Assembly (NCBI GenBank): GCA_964444795.1
Contig: CAYUIQ010000326.1
Span: 1-8,082, forward strand
Length of the DNA: 8,082 nt
Source of the DNA: JABMRP01 sp964444795
Lineage (GTDB): Bacteria; Planctomycetota; Planctomycetia; Pirellulales; Thermoguttaceae
Direction of reading: 5' to 3'
Part shown: in pieces, positions 6,604-8,082 of the stretch
Position numbering within the stretch: the first letter of the stretch is position 1
Layout of the letters: every line of letters starts with the position of its first letter
The notes under the pieces: model-generated
Database searches by the model: none
Told to the model about the DNA's origin: nothing
What the model saw: the letters and a program-made list of their open reading frames with translations, nothing else
Program-made: the position numbers and the translations under genes

Positions 6604-6730
6604 CCGCTCCCGGGAACTTCTTTCCCTGCTATTGCGTCTATTCTTTTGAGAAGACGATACATTCGGAACAGAGTCCTCCCAAAACGACACGCCACCTCAA
6701 TTTCTGCCTTCCCTGAGACTCCGCTTCGGA
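6604..6730. other. Spacer after the DUF4139 gene
   Basis: No gene is seen. GGGAA near 6611-6615 can pair with TTCCC a few bases on, giving a weak stem followed by a T-containing stretch, but this is not a convincing terminator. Confidence 0.3.
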
Positions 6731-6732
6731 TT

Positions 6733-6800
6733 GTTACGTTCTCGTTACAGTCAAGCTGAGTCGTCCTGCGTCCAATGATATAGAAATGAGACCATTGGAC
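6733..6800 (+). promoter_or_regulatory. Candidate regulated promoter of the Ser/Thr kinase gene
   Basis: GTTAC occurs at 6733-6737 and 6744-6748, 11 bases start to start, i.e. one helical turn apart. Eight bases further is a weak -35, CTGAGT (6756-6761), then a 17-base spacer and the -10 TATAGA (6779-6784). The -10 lies inside an 8-bp perfect inverted repeat, GTCCAATG (6770-6777) and CATTGGAC (6793-6800). The layout resembles an activator site upstream plus a repressor operator across the -10. Each element is short enough to arise by chance. Confidence 0.35.
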
Positions 6801-6852
6801 ACCCGATCGAGGGGCGTTTTCCGCCTCGGAAACTGCTTACCGGTGATTACGT

Positions 6853-7917
6853 ATGAACGAAATGCCATTCCAGAACGATTTACAGCCGACGGTGGCCTAT
6901 CCCTGGGTTGTCGAGGATGCCGAAACTCGTGCTCGACCAGCGGAAGTAGCGGTTTGTCCAACCGCCCCTGACGAGGCGGTCCCTCGGGACGAGTCTGTAG
7001 GGAACCGGTTGGGGCCATACTGCTTGAAAGAGAAGCTCGGTGCAGGCGGGATGGGAGACGTGTATGAAGCAGAACATATTTTGCTCCGGCGGCCGTGTGC
7101 CATCAAGTTCATCCGGCCCGGACGGGATGCCGGCGAGGTGGCACTGGCGCGATTCGAGCAAGAGGTTCGAGCGACTGCCAGACTAACGCACTGGAACACC
7201 GTTGACATCTATGATTACGGACATACCTGCAACGGCACCTTTTACTACGTGATGGAACTGCTGCCAGGATTGAATCTCGGCGAATTGGTGAAGCTACACG
7301 GACCTTTGCTACCGGCGCGGGTTGTTCACTTCCTGCGTCAGGTATGCGGTGCCCTGGGTGAGGCCCATGGCACGGGTTTGGTTCATCGGGACATCACGCC
7401 GGCCAACATCTTTGCGGCCAGGCGGGGTGGAGTCCATGACGTGGCAAAGCTGCTCGATTTCGGGCTGGTGAAGCAACCGGCCAGCGAAGAGGCGAGAAAG
7501 CCAATCACCGTGCCCGAGGGGCATTTCAGCGGGTCGCCGTTGTATATGTCGCCGGAACAGGCTGCCGTATACGAGGAGGCTGACGCACGCAGCGACATCT
7601 ACTCGTTAGCAGCGGTTGCCTATTATCTACTGACCGGCAATCCGCCCTTTCCGCGGAAAACCCCACTCCAGGTTCTTGCCGCCCATGAACGCGACGAGGT
7701 GGTGGCCCCTTCGAGATTACGACCGGGCCTTCCCGGTGACCTGGAAGGCATCGTGCTGCGGTGCTTGGAGAAGGACCCGAACGACCGGTTTCAAGACGTG
7801 CGAACCCTAAGGCGGGCACTCAGTACATGCGACTGTGCCAATCAATGGACGGAGGACCGGGCGGTCGCGTGGTGGCGGGAGATTGAGGGCCCGTGGTCGG
7901 TGACGGCCTCGTGTTGA
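6853..7917 (+). CDS. Hanks-type (PknB-like) serine/threonine protein kinase, soluble
   Basis: The 354-residue protein has a divergent leader of about 50 residues, then a complete kinase domain at 56-325. The glycine loop is GAGGMGDVYEAEH (63-75). The ATP-anchoring Lys is K85 in AIKFI and its partner Glu is E104. The catalytic loop is HRDITPAN (178-185) with Asp180 and Asn185; Thr182 stands where most Ser/Thr kinases have Lys. DFG is at 202-204, the P+1 region is GSPLYMSPEQ (SPE in place of APE), and Asp248 in SDIYSL is the conserved helix F residue. It is expected to phosphorylate proteins on Ser/Thr; substrates are unknown. No membrane segment, PASTA, TPR or other sensor domain follows, unlike most planctomycete kinases: only about 30 residues (WTEDRAVAWWREIEGPW) come after the domain. 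The ATG at 6853 has GGTGA (6842-6846) six bases upstream. A second in-frame ATG at 6862 is possible. The gene stands alone after a promoter with candidate operator repeats. Confidence 0.9.
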   Translation: MNEMPFQNDLQPTVAYPWVVEDAETRARPAEVAVCPTAPDEAVPRDESVGNRLGPYCLKEKLGAGGMGDVYEAEHILLRRPCAIKFIRPGRDAGEVALARFEQEVRATARLTHWNTVDIYDYGHTCNGTFYYVMELLPGLNLGELVKLHGPLLPARVVHFLRQVCGALGEAHGTGLVHRDITPANIFAARRGGVHDVAKLLDFGLVKQPASEEARKPITVPEGHFSGSPLYMSPEQAAVYEEADARSDIYSLAAVAYYLLTGNPPFPRKTPLQVLAAHERDEVVAPSRLRPGLPGDLEGIVLRCLEKDPNDRFQDVRTLRRALSTCDCANQWTEDRAVAWWREIEGPWSVTASC

Positions 7918-7963
7918 AGAGACGATAGTCCAGCTCCCGCTCGGCTCGATGGTCATCAGAACG

Positions 7964-8082
7964 CCACCTTGGTGGAGCCCAGGTGCCACCCCGGAGCTTC
8001 CGTCGTGCATGGTGTAATGTCCTGGCGATCTCGCTCATGCTCATCCCTTCGCGACACGCCCCGCGAATCCTTGCGTAATGGT
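7964..8082 (-). pseudogene. Remnant of an IS21-like transposase N-terminal helix-turn-helix (runs off the right end)
   Basis: On the minus strand, 8080 to about 7964 encodes HYARIRGACREGMSMSEIAR followed by TLHHARRKLRGGTWAPPR. This fits the N-terminal helix-turn-helix of IS21-family IstA transposases (pattern: I-R, G-x-S-x-x-E-I-A-R, H-x-R-x-x-R-K, and a G-x-W-x-P-like end). The frame then continues only as unrelated sequence into the kinase gene, without a transposase core, so the element is cut off after about 40 codons. The true start lies beyond the window. No terminal inverted repeat or target duplication could be identified. Another DNA-binding protein with the same fold is possible. 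Confidence 0.45.

Noticed and set aside
6010..6690. Minus-strand frame of 226 codons
   Set aside because: It is a shadow of the C-terminal half of the DUF4139 gene with no family resemblance.

Overview
The window looks like chromosomal DNA of a planctomycete, probably of the Pirellulales or a relative. This is inferred from the high G+C content, loosely packed genes on one strand with long spacers, a LexA-like protein beside a planctomycete-style receiver/winged-helix regulator, a secreted DUF4139 protein, a secreted S12-type serine hydrolase and a Hanks-type Ser/Thr kinase. No rRNA, tRNA or CRISPR array is visible. All six credible genes lie on the + strand.

Left part (1-1907): a short leader with two GC-rich hairpins precedes a 151-residue LexA-like winged-helix protein. 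A regulator with an N-terminal receiver-like domain and two C-terminal winged-helix segments follows. Both proteins appear to have lost the chemical switch of their family: the Ser/Lys peptidase dyad in the first and the phospho-accepting Asp in the second. They probably form one transcription unit of two DNA-binding proteins that respond to something other than self-cleavage or phosphorylation.

Middle (1908-2955): about 1 kb without a convincing intact gene. It holds a cluster of GTAC palindromes, a short stretch resembling the C-terminal part of a SNF2-like helicase (probably a relic), a good rho-independent terminator at 2756-2784 and a sigma70-like promoter at 2818-2846. A stem-loop then lies just before the ribosome binding site of the next gene. 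The area reads as an eroded accessory segment followed by a clean transcription-unit boundary.

Right part (2956-8082): a rhomboid intramembrane protease, a secreted beta-lactamase-fold serine hydrolase, a secreted DUF4139 protein and a compact cytoplasmic Ser/Thr kinase. The DUF4139 and kinase genes each have a plausible promoter of their own. The kinase promoter carries a one-turn direct repeat upstream and an 8-bp inverted repeat around its -10 box. The window ends in a minus-strand remnant of an IS21-like transposase helix-turn-helix. Apart from the first two genes, nothing shows that these genes act in one pathway; they look like separate envelope and signalling functions.
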